A stretch of DNA of 64,000 nt from Comamonas testosteroni ATCC 11996 (GTDB taxonomy: Bacteria; Pseudomonadota; Gammaproteobacteria; Burkholderiales; Burkholderiaceae_C). A program made the position numbers and the translations under genes. The notes under the pieces were generated by a model. That model was not told where the DNA came from. It worked only from the letters and a program-made list of their open reading frames with translations, and ran no database searches. Below are positions 29,202 through 38,501 of the stretch, one piece after another. The stretch lies in contig NZ_AHIL01000029.1 in NCBI RefSeq assembly GCF_000241525.1, positions 310,001 through 374,000 on the forward strand. Reading direction: 5' to 3'. The number at the start of each line of letters is the position of its first letter. Positions within the stretch are counted from its first letter, which is position 1.

Positions 29202-30434
29202 ATGCAAAACGACCTCTCCACGTTCTGGCGCGGACCGCGTTGGACTCTGGCCATGCTGCTTGCCATCCTCGGCATGCTGGGCCCGTTCTCGGTTGACACC
29301 TATATTCCCGCCTTCTCGGGCATTGCCAAGGCATTGGGTGCAACTCCCGTAGAAATGCAGCAGACTCTGTCTGCCTACCTGCTGGGCTTTGCCTTCATGA
29401 ACCTGTTTCATGGCGCCCTGGCCGACAGCTTCGGACGCCGCCCCGTCATCCTCTGGGGACTGGTGATGTTCACCATCGCCTCGGCCGGCTGCGCGCTGTC
29501 GCAGAACATCACCCAGCTGGTGATCTTCCGCACGCTGCAGGGCCTGTCCACCGGTGCCGGCATCGTGGTCTCGCGCGCCATCGTGCGCGACATCTTTCCG
29601 CCGACTCAGGCCCAGGGCGTGATGGCACAGATCACCATCTTCTTCGGTGTGGCGCCGGCACTGGCTCCGGTGATCGGCGGCTGGCTGTTCGTGCACCTGA
29701 GCTGGCAGGCCGTGTTCTGGTTCCTGACCATCGTGGGCGTGCTGCTCTGGCTCATCAACGTCAAGTTTCTGCCCGAATCGCTGCCGCCGCAAAAGCGCCA
29801 GCCCTTCCAGTTCAGACCGCTGATGCAGGGCTATGGCATCTTGCTCACCGACCCGCGCTTTCTGCTGCTGGCCCTGGCCAGCGGCATTCCGTTCAACGGC
29901 ATGTTTCTCTATCTGCTGTCGGCGCCGGCTTTTCTGGGCGATATCCTGCAGCTCGAGCCCACGCAGTTCTTCTGGTTCTTCATTGCCACCATCGGCGGCA
30001 TCATGGCCGGCAGCTGGACCAGCGGCCGCCTGGCCGGACGCATCCCGCCCAAGCGCCAGATCCGCCATGGCTTTCTGGTGATGTGCGTGACCTCCATCAT
30101 CAATCTGGTGGCCAATCTGATCTGGCCCGCGCATGTGAGCTGGGCCTTGATTCCCATCAGCCTGTTCGCCTACGGCTGGGCGCTGATGGTGCCCGTGGTG
30201 ACGCTGCTGGTGCTGGACATCCACCCTGCGCGGCGCGGCCTGGCCTCTTCGCTACAGGCCGTGGTGGGCTCGGTGGCCAACGGCTTTGTGGCCGGCGTGA
30301 TTGCGCCGCTGGTCATGCATTCGGCCGCACTGCTGGCCACGGGCTCGATTCTGATGATGCTGATCGGCCTGGTCGCCTGGATCTATCTGCACCACCACTG
30401 GCCGGACATCGGCCGCCATGCCTCAGAGCATTAA
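29202..30434 (+). CDS. Bcr/CflA family multidrug efflux MFS transporter
   Basis: A 410-residue, 12-segment DHA1 transporter. The start is MQNDLSTFWRGPRWTLAMLL; the open frame extends back to 29085 but overlaps the tRNA terminator region. Family signatures are MLGPFSVDTYIPAFSGIA (Bcr motif with the membrane Asp), MNLFHGALADSFGRRPVILWG (MFS motif A, with a preceding QxxxG), and VSRAIVRDIFP. Bcr/CflA pumps expel bicyclomycin, chloramphenicol or sulfonamides in relatives. Substrate here is unknown. Monocistronic, with a palindromic element and a bidirectional terminator downstream. Confidence 0.92.
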   Translation: MQNDLSTFWRGPRWTLAMLLAILGMLGPFSVDTYIPAFSGIAKALGATPVEMQQTLSAYLLGFAFMNLFHGALADSFGRRPVILWGLVMFTIASAGCALSQNITQLVIFRTLQGLSTGAGIVVSRAIVRDIFPPTQAQGVMAQITIFFGVAPALAPVIGGWLFVHLSWQAVFWFLTIVGVLLWLINVKFLPESLPPQKRQPFQFRPLMQGYGILLTDPRFLLLALASGIPFNGMFLYLLSAPAFLGDILQLEPTQFFWFFIATIGGIMAGSWTSGRLAGRIPPKRQIRHGFLVMCVTSIINLVANLIWPAHVSWALIPISLFAYGWALMVPVVTLLVLDIHPARRGLASSLQAVVGSVANGFVAGVIAPLVMHSAALLATGSILMMLIGLVAWIYLHHHWPDIGRHASEH

Positions 30435-30440
30435 AAAAAG

Positions 30441-30518
30441 GAGCATCTACCGCACGTAATTCATAGATTTCAGATTAAAAAGCATCTGAAATCTATGAAT
30501 AGCACGCGCTATCCGCTC
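30441..30518. repeat. 78-bp palindromic intergenic element with a perfect 17-bp stem
   Basis: ATTCATAGATTTCAGAT (30459-30475) and its exact inverse (30484-30500) surround an eight-base loop. GAGC and GCTC flank it symmetrically at 30441 and 30515. The core TTCAGAT...ATCTGAA is shared with the elements at 10928 and 21266, but the outer ends differ. Confidence 0.75.
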
Positions 30519-30554
30519 ACTTTTTAATCAAGATTCCAGCCCTGTACAGGCAAC

Positions 30555-30584
30555 AAAAAGCCGGCTTCAAGAGCCGGCTTTTTT
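30555..30584. terminator. Bidirectional terminator between Bcr/CflA and the DEAD-box gene
   Basis: A perfect 12-bp stem (AAAAAGCCGGCT / AGCCGGCTTTTT) with a five-base loop and T-runs on both strands. Confidence 0.9.
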
Positions 30585-30614
30585 CATGCTTCGGGCCGCA
30601 GCCCGAATCAGCGA

Positions 30615-32741
30615 TCAACGCTCGTCGCGACGCGGTGCGCGGGGCTTGCGCTCAAAGCTGCGCTCGCCACCACGTTCGCCATGAGGCTGGTAAGGCTTGC
30701 CGGCACCCTGACCAAAGGCAGGACGACGATCGCCGCCGCCGAAGCCGCGCGATTCGCCACCGCGGAAACCGCCTTCGCGAGGAGCGCCTGCATGAGCGCC
30801 TTCACGGCCACCGCCGAAGCTCTTGCGGCCGAAATCGCCGCCTTCACGGCGCTGGCCGCCACCGAAGCCGCCACGCGATTCGCCGCCGCCGAAGCCGCGC
30901 GATTCGCCACCGCGGAAGCCGCCGCGCTGCTCGCCACGATCGCCGCCGCCGAAGCTGCCGCGGTCATCACGACGCTCGAAGCTGCGCTCCTGGCGTTGTT
31001 CGCCACCGAAGCCGGGACGACCGCCGCCGAAGCCGCGATCCGCACCACGCTCGCCACGATCGCCAAAGCGATCACCGCGAGGAGCGCCGCCAAAACCGGC
31101 GCGATCGCCACCGAAGCGGTCACCGCCACGGTCGCCACCGAAGCCGCCGCGATCATTGCCACGGCCGCCGCCGAAGCTGCCGAAGCCGGACTTGCGACCG
31201 TAGCCTTCGCCATCACGACGACCACCGAAGCCACCGCGACCACCTGCGCCGCCGCCACGGCGACCGTCACGCTCGCCCGCTGCCGGGAAGCGCTGCTGGG
31301 GTTCCATGCCGGGAATGGTCTCGGCCTTGAACTGCTGACGGGTATAGCCTTCGATATCGAACACGCGGCGACGGTCGCGGAATTCCGCAAACGTCACAGC
31401 CACGCCTTCGCGGCCGGCACGACCGGTACGGCCGATACGGTGGGTGTAGTCCTCGGCCTTCATGGGCAGGCCGTAGTTGAAGACGTGGGTGATGGTGGGC
31501 ACGTCGATACCACGAGCCGCCACATCGGTAGCCACCAGGATCTGGACCTGACCGTTGCGCAGCGCCATCAGGCGGCGGTTGCGCAGACCCTGGCTCAGAG
31601 CACCGTGCAGGGCCACGGCAGAGAAGCCGTCCTGCTGCAGATCGTTGGCCAGACCGTCACATTCCACCTGGGTGGACGCAAACACGATGGCCTGATTGAT
31701 GCTGCTGTCACGCAGCCAGTGGTCGAGCAGCTTGCGCTTGTGCTGCATGTTGTCAGCCCAGAACAGCGCCTGCTTGATGTTGGCGTGCTTTTCCTGGGGC
31801 GTATCAACAGTCACCTTCTTCACGCCGGAGCCGTTGTCGTGCATCACGCGCATGGCCAGCTGCTGCACGCGGGGTGCAAACGTGGCGCTGAACATCATGG
31901 TCTGCTTGCGCTGGGCAGTCATCTGATTGACTTCAGCCAGATCGTCGGAGAAGCCCAGATCCAGCATGCGGTCGGCTTCGTCGACCACCAGGAACTGCAC
32001 CTTGTCCAGCTTGATCTGCATGGAACGCTGCAGGTCCAGCAGACGGCCGGGAGTGGCCACCACCAGATCGGCGTTCTGCAGCTTGGCGATCTGCAGCTGG
32101 TAAGGAATGCCGCCCACCACGTTGGCAATGCGAATGCCGCGGCAGTGCTTGACCAGCTCGATGGCGTCATGCGCCACCTGCTGGGCCAGCTCACGCGTGG
32201 GGCACAGCACCAGGGCGCCGGGTACGGCAGCCTTGAAGTTGCGGGAGTTGGTAGGGTCCTTGCGCTTGTTGCGCTTGGGCAGAGGCTCGCCCTTGGCGGT
32301 GGCTTCTGCGCACAGACGCTCGAACTCGGCCTTGGCTTCGGCATCGGCTTGAGCGCGTTGCTGAATCAGGGTGTGCAGCACGGGCAGCAGGAAGGCGGCA
32401 GTCTTGCCGGAGCCGGTCTGGCTGGACACCATCAGGTCGATGAAACCGCTGGCATCAGCGGCTTCGCCCATGGCCAGAGGGATGGCCTTTTGCTGCACTT
32501 GTGTGGGCTGGGTGTAGCCCAGGTCGGCCACAGCCTGAACCAGCTCTGGGGCCAGGCCCAGTTCAACGAAGCCATTAGGGACTTCTTCAGCAGCAGTTTC
32601 TTCTGCGGTGTTTTCTTCAGCAGCAGCGTCTTCTGCGTCCATGTCAGCCAGCATGGCGTCCAGACGGGAATCGATTTCAGGCGAAGACAAAGCAATATCA
32701 GCAGCGGCCACTTGGCCCTGCTCCAGGGAGTTTTCTGTCAT
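30615..32741 (-). CDS. DEAD-box RNA helicase with a long Gly/Arg-rich tail
   Basis: A 708-residue helicase. An acidic N-terminal extension (residues 35-54, alternating Ala/Glu) precedes the core: Q-motif (FVELGLAPELVQAVADLGYTQPTQVQQKA, about 58-86), Walker A SSQTGSGKTAAF (106-117), a PTRELAQQ motif, DEADRMLDLGF, SAT, and HRIGRTGRAG. The core has a charged insert after Walker A (AQADAEAKAEFERLCAEATA). Residues 489-708 are almost only Gly, Arg, Asp, Phe and Ser, with many RGG/GGR units and FRGGESRGFGGG twice (about 609 and 659), an RNA-binding disordered tail. RhlE/DeaD-like, role in ribosome assembly or RNA decay likely. The start at 32741 (MTENSLEQ) is preferred over 32756. Confidence 0.9.
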   Translation of the reverse strand: MTENSLEQGQVAAADIALSSPEIDSRLDAMLADMDAEDAAAEENTAEETAAEEVPNGFVELGLAPELVQAVADLGYTQPTQVQQKAIPLAMGEAADASGFIDLMVSSQTGSGKTAAFLLPVLHTLIQQRAQADAEAKAEFERLCAEATAKGEPLPKRNKRKDPTNSRNFKAAVPGALVLCPTRELAQQVAHDAIELVKHCRGIRIANVVGGIPYQLQIAKLQNADLVVATPGRLLDLQRSMQIKLDKVQFLVVDEADRMLDLGFSDDLAEVNQMTAQRKQTMMFSATFAPRVQQLAMRVMHDNGSGVKKVTVDTPQEKHANIKQALFWADNMQHKRKLLDHWLRDSSINQAIVFASTQVECDGLANDLQQDGFSAVALHGALSQGLRNRRLMALRNGQVQILVATDVAARGIDVPTITHVFNYGLPMKAEDYTHRIGRTGRAGREGVAVTFAEFRDRRRVFDIEGYTRQQFKAETIPGMEPQQRFPAAGERDGRRGGGAGGRGGFGGRRDGEGYGRKSGFGSFGGGRGNDRGGFGGDRGGDRFGGDRAGFGGAPRGDRFGDRGERGADRGFGGGRPGFGGEQRQERSFERRDDRGSFGGGDRGEQRGGFRGGESRGFGGGESRGGFGGGQRREGGDFGRKSFGGGREGAHAGAPREGGFRGGESRGFGGGDRRPAFGQGAGKPYQPHGERGGERSFERKPRAPRRDER

Positions 32742-32931
32742 GAATAGCTCACGCAAAAAGCGACGCAGTCAGCGTGCTGCTCGCTTCTTTGACGGTTGGT
32801 TATCAACATCCACCGTCAGACTTTGACTGGCCCGTTCGCAAAACGGGGCAGATGGGCGTTATGGCTTGTCGTGTCGGCTGTATGCAGGCCGTTGCACGCA
32901 AGTAAGAACCCGGTGTGTGATGGAGATGCGC

Positions 32932-32955
32932 AAAAATTACCCATTGATCGGGTAA
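32932..32955 (-). terminator. Probable terminator of orn
   Basis: On the reverse strand TTACCC / GGGTAA forms a 6-bp stem with a seven-base loop followed by TTTTT, 70 bases past the orn stop. The stem is short, so this is a moderate call. Confidence 0.55.
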
Positions 32956-33024
32956 GCACTGCATTGTCGCATGTACCGGGTTTTCCCGCAAGTGGCAGGG
33001 CTATACCGCCCCGCCACCGCGCCA

Positions 33025-33633
33025 TCAGACACTGAGCAGCTGCTGACGGTAATGCTGCAGCTCGTCGATCGACTCATGCACATCGGCCAGGGCCGTGTGG
33101 CGCTGCGCCTTCTTGAAGGAGGTATAGGCCTCGGGCTTCCAGCGCTTGGCCAGCTCCTTGAGCGTGCTCACGTCGATATTGCGATAGTGAAAGAAATTGT
33201 TGAGCTTGGGCATGTAGCGCTCCATGAAGCGCCGGTCCTGGCCAATGCTGTTGCCGCACAGCGGCGTCTTGCCCTTGGGCACGTACTTGCCCAGAAAGGC
33301 AATCAGCGCGGCTTCCGCCTCGGCCTCGCTGATGGTCGAGGCCTTGACCTTGTCGATCAGGCCGCTTTTGCCATGCGTGCCCTTGTTCCAGGCATCCATG
33401 CCGCCCAGCAGCTCGTCGGACTGATGAATGGCAAATACCGGGCCTTCGACGCGAATCTGCAGATCGGAGCTGCTGACCACCACGGCAATCTCGATGATGC
33501 GGTCGCGGTCGGGGTTCAGCCCCGTCATTTCGCAGTCCAGCCACACCATATTGAGATCGGATTTGGGCAGAACCGGTGGGGTAGCGGCCACGGGTGCGGC
33601 GCTGACGGAATTCGTACAGGAAGCTTCAGACAT
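33025..33633 (-). CDS. orn: Oligoribonuclease
   Basis: Orn degrades 2-5-nt RNA, including pGpG from cyclic di-GMP breakdown. The 202-residue protein has the DEDDh exonuclease motifs: [13 protein letters not shown] (about 29-41), an internal Asp in the [15 protein letters not shown] region, and the C-terminal [14 protein letters not shown] with catalytic His and Asp. The first 20 residues are a non-conserved Ala/Pro-rich extension (a start at the internal MVWLD is too short). It is divergent from the M48 protease gene with only 30 bases between the start codons, so the two promoters must overlap or run into the neighbour gene. Confidence 0.95.
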   Translation of the reverse strand: MSEASCTNSVSAAPVAATPPVLPKSDLNMVWLDCEMTGLNPDRDRIIEIAVVVSSSDLQIRVEGPVFAIHQSDELLGGMDAWNKGTHGKSGLIDKVKASTISEAEAEAALIAFLGKYVPKGKTPLCGNSIGQDRRFMERYMPKLNNFFHYRNIDVSTLKELAKRWKPEAYTSFKKAQRHTALADVHESIDELQHYRQQLLSV

Positions 33634-33663
33634 GGCGTAAATTGTCGCCTACACTGCCAATAC

Positions 33664-34965
33664 ATGGCTTCCCAACTAGATTTCACATTGGCACTTTCGC
33701 TGCTGTTTGCGACGGCCGTGGCCCTGCAATGGCTGCTGCGTGTGTGGCTTGTTTCACGCCAGGTGCGCCATGTGGCCACCCACCGCGGCGCCGTGCCGCC
33801 GGCATTCGCCCATCGGATCAGCCTGGCGGCCCACCAGAAGGCGGCCGACTACACGCTGGCCAAGGCCAAGGTGTCGCTGATCGACATCACGCTGTCGGCC
33901 GCCGTGCTGCTGTGCTGGACGCTGCTGGGCGGGCTGGACTGGCTCAACCGCTGGCTGCTGGAGTTCATCAGCCCCGGCCTGTGGCAGCAACTAGCGCTGC
34001 TGGCCGGCTTTGCCGTGATCTCGGCCCTGATCGAGCTGCCTTTGTCGCTCTATCAGACCTTCAGGCTGGAGCAGCGCTTCGGCTTCAACCAGATGACGCC
34101 AGGCCTGTGGCTGGGCGATCTGCTCAAGTCGACGCTGGTGGCAGCCATCATCGGCCTGCCGCTGGCAGCCCTGATTCTCTGGCTCATGGGCGGGGCCGGG
34201 CCGCTGTGGTGGTTCTGGGCCTGGGGTGCCTGGACGGCTTTCAATCTGCTGCTGATGTGGATTTTCCCCAGCTTTATTGCACCGCTGTTCAACAAGTTCG
34301 AGCCGCTGGCCGATGAAAGCCTCAAGAGCCGCGTGACCCGGCTGATGGAGCGCTGCGGCTTTGCGGCCAAAGGGCTGTTCGTGATGGACGGAAGCCGCCG
34401 CTCGGCGCATGCCAACGCCTATTTCACGGGTTTCGGCAATTCCAAGCGCGTGGTCTTCTTTGATACCCTGCTCAGGCAGCTCAGCCCCGGCGAAGTCGAA
34501 GCCGTGCTGGCTCACGAGCTGGGCCACTTCAAGCACAAGCACATCAGCAAGCGCATGGTCCTGATGTTTGGCGCCTCGCTGCTGGGCTTTGCGCTGCTGG
34601 GCTGGCTCAGCCAGCAGCTCTGGTTCTACACGGGACTCGGAGTCTCGGTGCTGCTGGGTCCGAACATCGACGTGGCTGCAGAAAACAATGCCCTGGCACT
34701 GCTGCTGTTCATGCTGGCCGTGCCGGTCTTCAGCTTCTTCGTCACGCCGCTGATGTCGGCCATGTCGCGCCGCGACGAGTTCGAGGCCGATGCCTATGCC
34801 ATGCAGCAGGCCGACGGTGCACAGCTCGCTTCTGCACTGCTCAAGCTTTACGAGGACAATGCCTCCACACTCACGCCAGATCCATGGTATGTGAGCTTTT
34901 ACTATTCACACCCTCCTGCCGTGGATCGCCTGGCGCGCATGCCGGCTCCCGCAGGCAGCTTGTAA
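33664..34965 (+). CDS. M48 family membrane metalloprotease (Ste24-like)
   Basis: A 433-residue inner-membrane zinc protease. Several hydrophobic segments (residues 8-30, 70-90, 108-128, 155-200) precede the catalytic HELGH at 284-288 (VLAHELGHFKHKHI). The third ligand Glu is in RRDEFEADAYAMQQA near 376. A CAAX/Ste24-type N-terminal domain is present (LEQRFGFNQMTPGLWLGDLLK), as in the M48 peptidases of betaproteobacteria. Substrates are unknown; membrane protein quality control is a reasonable guess. Its start overlaps nothing, and phhB follows after 19 bases and rsgA after that, a likely operon. Confidence 0.9.
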   Translation: MASQLDFTLALSLLFATAVALQWLLRVWLVSRQVRHVATHRGAVPPAFAHRISLAAHQKAADYTLAKAKVSLIDITLSAAVLLCWTLLGGLDWLNRWLLEFISPGLWQQLALLAGFAVISALIELPLSLYQTFRLEQRFGFNQMTPGLWLGDLLKSTLVAAIIGLPLAALILWLMGGAGPLWWFWAWGAWTAFNLLLMWIFPSFIAPLFNKFEPLADESLKSRVTRLMERCGFAAKGLFVMDGSRRSAHANAYFTGFGNSKRVVFFDTLLRQLSPGEVEAVLAHELGHFKHKHISKRMVLMFGASLLGFALLGWLSQQLWFYTGLGVSVLLGPNIDVAAENNALALLLFMLAVPVFSFFVTPLMSAMSRRDEFEADAYAMQQADGAQLASALLKLYEDNASTLTPDPWYVSFYYSHPPAVDRLARMPAPAGSL

Positions 34966-34984
34966 CACCACAACGGTTTCAGAC

Positions 34985-35323
34985 ATGAGCACACCCACAC
35001 TGCAACACAAAGACTGGTCCCAACTCAAGCGCAGCGCCTTGAGCACAGAGCAAGTGCAAGAGCAACTGGCAGCCCTTGAGGGCTGGGAGCTGTCGGCCGG
35101 CCCTGCGGCCATCAGCAAGACCTTCCGTTTCGTGAACTTCTACGAGACCATGGCCTTTGTGAACGCGCTGGCCCTGATTGCCCATCAGCAGGACCACCAC
35201 CCCGATCTGGAAGTCGGCTACAACCGCTGCAAGGTCAGCCTCAACACCCATGATGTGGGCGGCATCTCCGAGACCGACATCGACTGCGCACGCCGCATCG
35301 AAGCACTGCTGAATCCGGCCTGA
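34985..35323 (+). CDS. phhB: Pterin-4a-carbinolamine dehydratase
   Basis: A 112-residue PCD/DCoH protein that dehydrates 4a-hydroxytetrahydropterin during regeneration of the pterin cofactor. The motif HQQDHHPD (67-74) contains the active-site histidines. WELSAGPAAISKTFRF and NFYETMAFVN are typical. It lies between the M48 protease and rsgA, the latter starting six bases after its stop. No phenylalanine hydroxylase gene is nearby, so a role in general pterin or molybdopterin-related metabolism remains possible. Confidence 0.93.
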   Translation: MSTPTLQHKDWSQLKRSALSTEQVQEQLAALEGWELSAGPAAISKTFRFVNFYETMAFVNALALIAHQQDHHPDLEVGYNRCKVSLNTHDVGGISETDIDCARRIEALLNPA

Positions 35324-35328
35324 TCCTT

Positions 35329-36315
35329 ATGGCAAAACAAGGACGGCGCCCAGGCGCCCAAGCAACAGGCGGCACCCAGACAGGCCTGGTGGTCGCCAGT
35401 TATGGCCGCCACTGCGTGGTCGAGACCCCGGACGGCGAGCGCCGCATCTGCCATCCGCGCGGCAAGAAAAGCCAGGCCGTGGTGGGCGACCATGTGCAGT
35501 GGCTCGCTCCCCCACCCGGCCAGGGCGATGAAGGCACGATCGAGAAAATCGTGGAGCGCCGCAACGTCTTCTACCGCCAGGACGACATCCGCACCAAGAC
35601 CTTTGCTGCCAACCTGGACCAGCTCCTGATTCTGATAGCCGCCGAGCCGGTATTCAGCGAAGTGCAGCTCGCCCGTGCGCTGATCGCCGCCGAGGCCGCG
35701 CACATCAAGCCCATCATTGCGCTCAACAAGATGGACCTGGAAGAGCCCTTCCTGCGAGCCTGGCAGCGGCTGGAGCCTTACCGGACCATGCGCGATACAG
35801 CGGACACCACGCCGCACTATATGGTGCTGCCGCTGTCGCTGGAAGATGCGGACGATGAAGATCGCGACGCCATCATCGGCCTGCTGCAAGGCAAGACCAC
35901 ACTGGTTCTCGGTCCTTCGGGCGTAGGCAAGAGCACCTTGATCAACTTGCTGCTGCCCGATGCCAAGGTGGCGACCAACGAAATTTCGCAAGCGCTGAAC
36001 ACCGGCAAGCACACCACCACCAGCACCACCTTGTACTGGGTGGATGAGGCACGCACCACCGCCATCATCGACTCGCCTGGATTTCAGGAGTTCGGCCTCT
36101 ATCACATTGCCGCCACGCAACTGGCCGCCTGCATGCCCGACATCGGGGCGCTGGCAGACCAGTGCAAGTTCTACAACTGCACCCATCTGCATGAGCCTGG
36201 CTGCGCCGTCATGGCCCAGGTCGAAGCGCAGGACAGCCCTCACGCCATCAGCGCCAACCGCTACCGGATCTATGGCGAGCTGTTCGAGGAACTGAGTCAG
36301 GAACCGCGCTACTGA
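35329..36315 (+). CDS. rsgA: Small ribosomal subunit biogenesis GTPase
   Basis: RsgA helps mature the 30S subunit. The 328-residue protein has an N-terminal OB-fold (residues about 16-80), then circularly permuted GTPase motifs: NKMD at 133-136 (G4) before GPSGVGKS at 195-202 (G1) and DSPG at 248-251 (G3). A C-terminal zinc site uses Cys279, Cys284, His286 and Cys292. Permutation plus the zinc knuckle is diagnostic. It probably shares a transcript with phhB, six bases upstream. Confidence 0.96.
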   Translation: MAKQGRRPGAQATGGTQTGLVVASYGRHCVVETPDGERRICHPRGKKSQAVVGDHVQWLAPPPGQGDEGTIEKIVERRNVFYRQDDIRTKTFAANLDQLLILIAAEPVFSEVQLARALIAAEAAHIKPIIALNKMDLEEPFLRAWQRLEPYRTMRDTADTTPHYMVLPLSLEDADDEDRDAIIGLLQGKTTLVLGPSGVGKSTLINLLLPDAKVATNEISQALNTGKHTTTSTTLYWVDEARTTAIIDSPGFQEFGLYHIAATQLAACMPDIGALADQCKFYNCTHLHEPGCAVMAQVEAQDSPHAISANRYRIYGELFEELSQEPRY

Positions 36316-36431
36316 GCGCAATGCTGCGCTCTTTGAGAGCTATTCAGTGTTTGCCACGCCGGCCATCCCAAGCCCGATGCGCGCCCGCCGCCGCCTGGCT
36401 TGGCTGCCGGCCACAACCCGGTGTTCACGTC

Positions 36432-37322
36432 ATGAAGCCCAGAATTTTTCAGCCCTGCCTGCTCGCCGCCATCGCCTTAGTGATGTCTGCAGGCATGGGC
36501 CTGACCTGGGCCCAGGGCACGGAGTCCGCCCCCAGCTGGGAGGACGAGCCGCCCACGCTGTCTCGCTGGATCGAAGAAGGCTACAAGGCCGAGCAGAGCC
36601 GGCAGCCATGGCGCGCAGCGCAGCGCTATTGCGCAGCTGCACGCTATGGCAGTCTCGAGGCCCAATACCGGCTGGGCCGGCTGCTGTTGCTGGGCCGAGG
36701 CATGACGCCCGACCCTGCCACAGGCACGACGCTGCTGGCTCTGGCCGCCCAGCGCGGACATGAAAAAGCCCAGCTGCTGCTGGCCGGCAAGCTGCCCGGC
36801 GACCGGCTGCCCGACTGCCTGACCCAGGGGGATGCACCGCCGCAGGAGTTTACCGACTCCGGCCAGGAGGCCGTGCCCCACGAAGTGGTGGCCAGCTATG
36901 TGAGCAGTCTGCCCAGGCAGAAGCGGCGCATGGCCGAGCTGGTGCAACGCCTCGCGCCACGCTTCTCGATTGATCCGCGGCTGGCACTGGCCATCGTGCG
37001 CTCGGAGTCGAATTTCGAGGCACAGGCGCTGTCGCCGCGCAACGCTCAGGGCCTCATGCAACTCATTCCCGAGACTGCCGAGCGTTTTGGCGTGCGCGAT
37101 GCCTGGAATCCCGAGCAGAATGTGCGTGGTGGCCTCGCCTACCTGCGCTGGCTGCTGGAGCGCTTCGAGGGCGATGTGGCACTGGTATCGGCCGCCTACA
37201 ACGCGGGCGAGAGAACCGTGCAGCAGTATGGCGGCGTGCCTCCTTATGCGGAGACGCGTGAATATGTGCGGCGCATACTGAGCTTCTATCGCGCCAAGCG
37301 CCACGAGCGCCCTGCTCGCTGA
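36432..37322 (+). CDS. Lytic transglycosylase with Sel1-like repeat
   Basis: A 296-residue exported muramidase-type lytic transglycosylase. A signal peptide (LLAAIALVMSAGMGLTWAQ, about 9-27) is followed by one or two Sel1/TPR-like helix pairs (about 48-115: AAARYGSLEAQYRLGRLLLL). The Slt domain begins near 165: catalytic Glu in ALAIVRSESNF, then NAQGLMQLIPETAERFG, NVRGGLAYLRWLLE and AAYNAGERTVQQYGG. It acts on peptidoglycan in the periplasm. The open frame starts upstream at 36321, but the signal peptide fixes 36432. It follows rsgA after 116 bases. Confidence 0.9.
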   Translation: MKPRIFQPCLLAAIALVMSAGMGLTWAQGTESAPSWEDEPPTLSRWIEEGYKAEQSRQPWRAAQRYCAAARYGSLEAQYRLGRLLLLGRGMTPDPATGTTLLALAAQRGHEKAQLLLAGKLPGDRLPDCLTQGDAPPQEFTDSGQEAVPHEVVASYVSSLPRQKRRMAELVQRLAPRFSIDPRLALAIVRSESNFEAQALSPRNAQGLMQLIPETAERFGVRDAWNPEQNVRGGLAYLRWLLERFEGDVALVSAAYNAGERTVQQYGGVPPYAETREYVRRILSFYRAKRHERPAR

Positions 37323-37470
37323 TGGCCCCCTTGAACAGCGCCCGGCATACCCGTCGCACCTGAGCCACCTTCGCATATGGCACTGCCCAGCACAGGACTT
37401 CGGTGACCCGCTGCGGCTGGAGCGCTCATGCCGCCAAGCTGCTGCCACGCAGAAGGCAATGTCCGGGTGC

Positions 37471-38454
37471 TCAACCGAGCAGACGGGCAAATGTCAGCAA
37501 GGCCAGCAGCAGAAGCCAGACCACAACCGAACGCCAGACCAGCCCCACCACACTGCGAAGATGAGCCATTTCCGGCTCTCGCCCCGGAGTGACATCGCTG
37601 CCCGTCCACTGTGCATCGTCGCCCTCTTCACCGTCAGCCGCATCGCGGCGGCGCAAGGCCTCGCCCCCCAGGCGTACATTGATGGCACCCGCAGTGGCTG
37701 CCAGAATCACGCCATCGTTGTCATTGGGAAAGCGCTGGGCATAGACGCGCCAGTTGTCTATGGCCTCCTCAAAGCTGCCCACCATGGCAAAGGACAGTGC
37801 CGTCAGCCTCGCCGGCAGCCAATCGATCACATACCAGGCCTTGGCTGCGGCGGACTGCAAACGCTCGCTGGTCGGTGCCCGAAGGCCTTCCGCCCCCTTG
37901 CGCGACCAGGCACGCGACAGATATTCGGCCATGCGGTAGAGGATGGCCCCCAGCGGCCCCAGCCCCAGAGCCGAGAAAATCGAAAACCAGAACAGCACGC
38001 CAAACACATGACGGTGTGCTGCCAGCACCGAGTACTCGATGACATGTCGCACTACTTCGCTGCGTGGCACCTCGCTGGCATCGACCTGCTGCCAGTCGGC
38101 CAGGGCCTGACGGGCGGCAAATTCATCGCCGGCATCGAGCGCATCGCGAATCCGCGTGAAATGGTGGCTGAACTGGCGAAAGCCCAGCGTGACATAGAGC
38201 ACCGCGACATTCCACAGCATGGCTGCAGGCCAGCCAATGAACTCCATCAGCGCCCAGAATATGCCCAGCACGATAAGACTGGGCAGCAGCACGGCCATGG
38301 CCCAGGCCAGCCAGCCGTGATGGGGCTTGCCCGCATCGAAGTTGCTGCGTACGGTCACTGTCCAGGCGCGGTAACCGGCCTGCACCAGATTGGAGCGGGC
38401 CAGCGGGCGCGCCTGTTCCAGCAGCAGTGCGATCAGGATGGCAAAAAAGCTCAT
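37471..38454 (-). CDS. CobD/CbiB-like membrane protein
   Basis: A 327-residue membrane protein resembling CobD/CbiB (adenosylcobinamide-phosphate synthase), with four to five hydrophobic segments. The N-terminus SFFAILIALLLEQARPLA is typical of the variant common in betaproteobacteria outside cobalamin clusters, and LSFAMVGSFEEAIDNWR lies near 220. No other cobalamin gene is in the window. The N-terminal segment and the LPARLTAL motif support the family, but this branch may have another role (it is related to AmpE). Transcribed after the Nudix gene, 47 bases away. Confidence 0.8.
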   Translation of the reverse strand: MSFFAILIALLLEQARPLARSNLVQAGYRAWTVTVRSNFDAGKPHHGWLAWAMAVLLPSLIVLGIFWALMEFIGWPAAMLWNVAVLYVTLGFRQFSHHFTRIRDALDAGDEFAARQALADWQQVDASEVPRSEVVRHVIEYSVLAAHRHVFGVLFWFSIFSALGLGPLGAILYRMAEYLSRAWSRKGAEGLRAPTSERLQSAAAKAWYVIDWLPARLTALSFAMVGSFEEAIDNWRVYAQRFPNDNDGVILAATAGAINVRLGGEALRRRDAADGEEGDDAQWTGSDVTPGREPEMAHLRSVVGLVWRSVVVWLLLLALLTFARLLG

Positions 38455-38501
38455 TGCTTCATCATAGCGGCGCTGTTTGTCGGCTCGTTACAACTGCTGT
38501 C

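Noticed and set aside
30681..32747. A 688-codon + strand frame opposite the DEAD-box helicase
   Set aside because: Its Ala/Thr repeats are the reverse reading of the Gly/Arg tail; the helicase motifs are all on the other strand.
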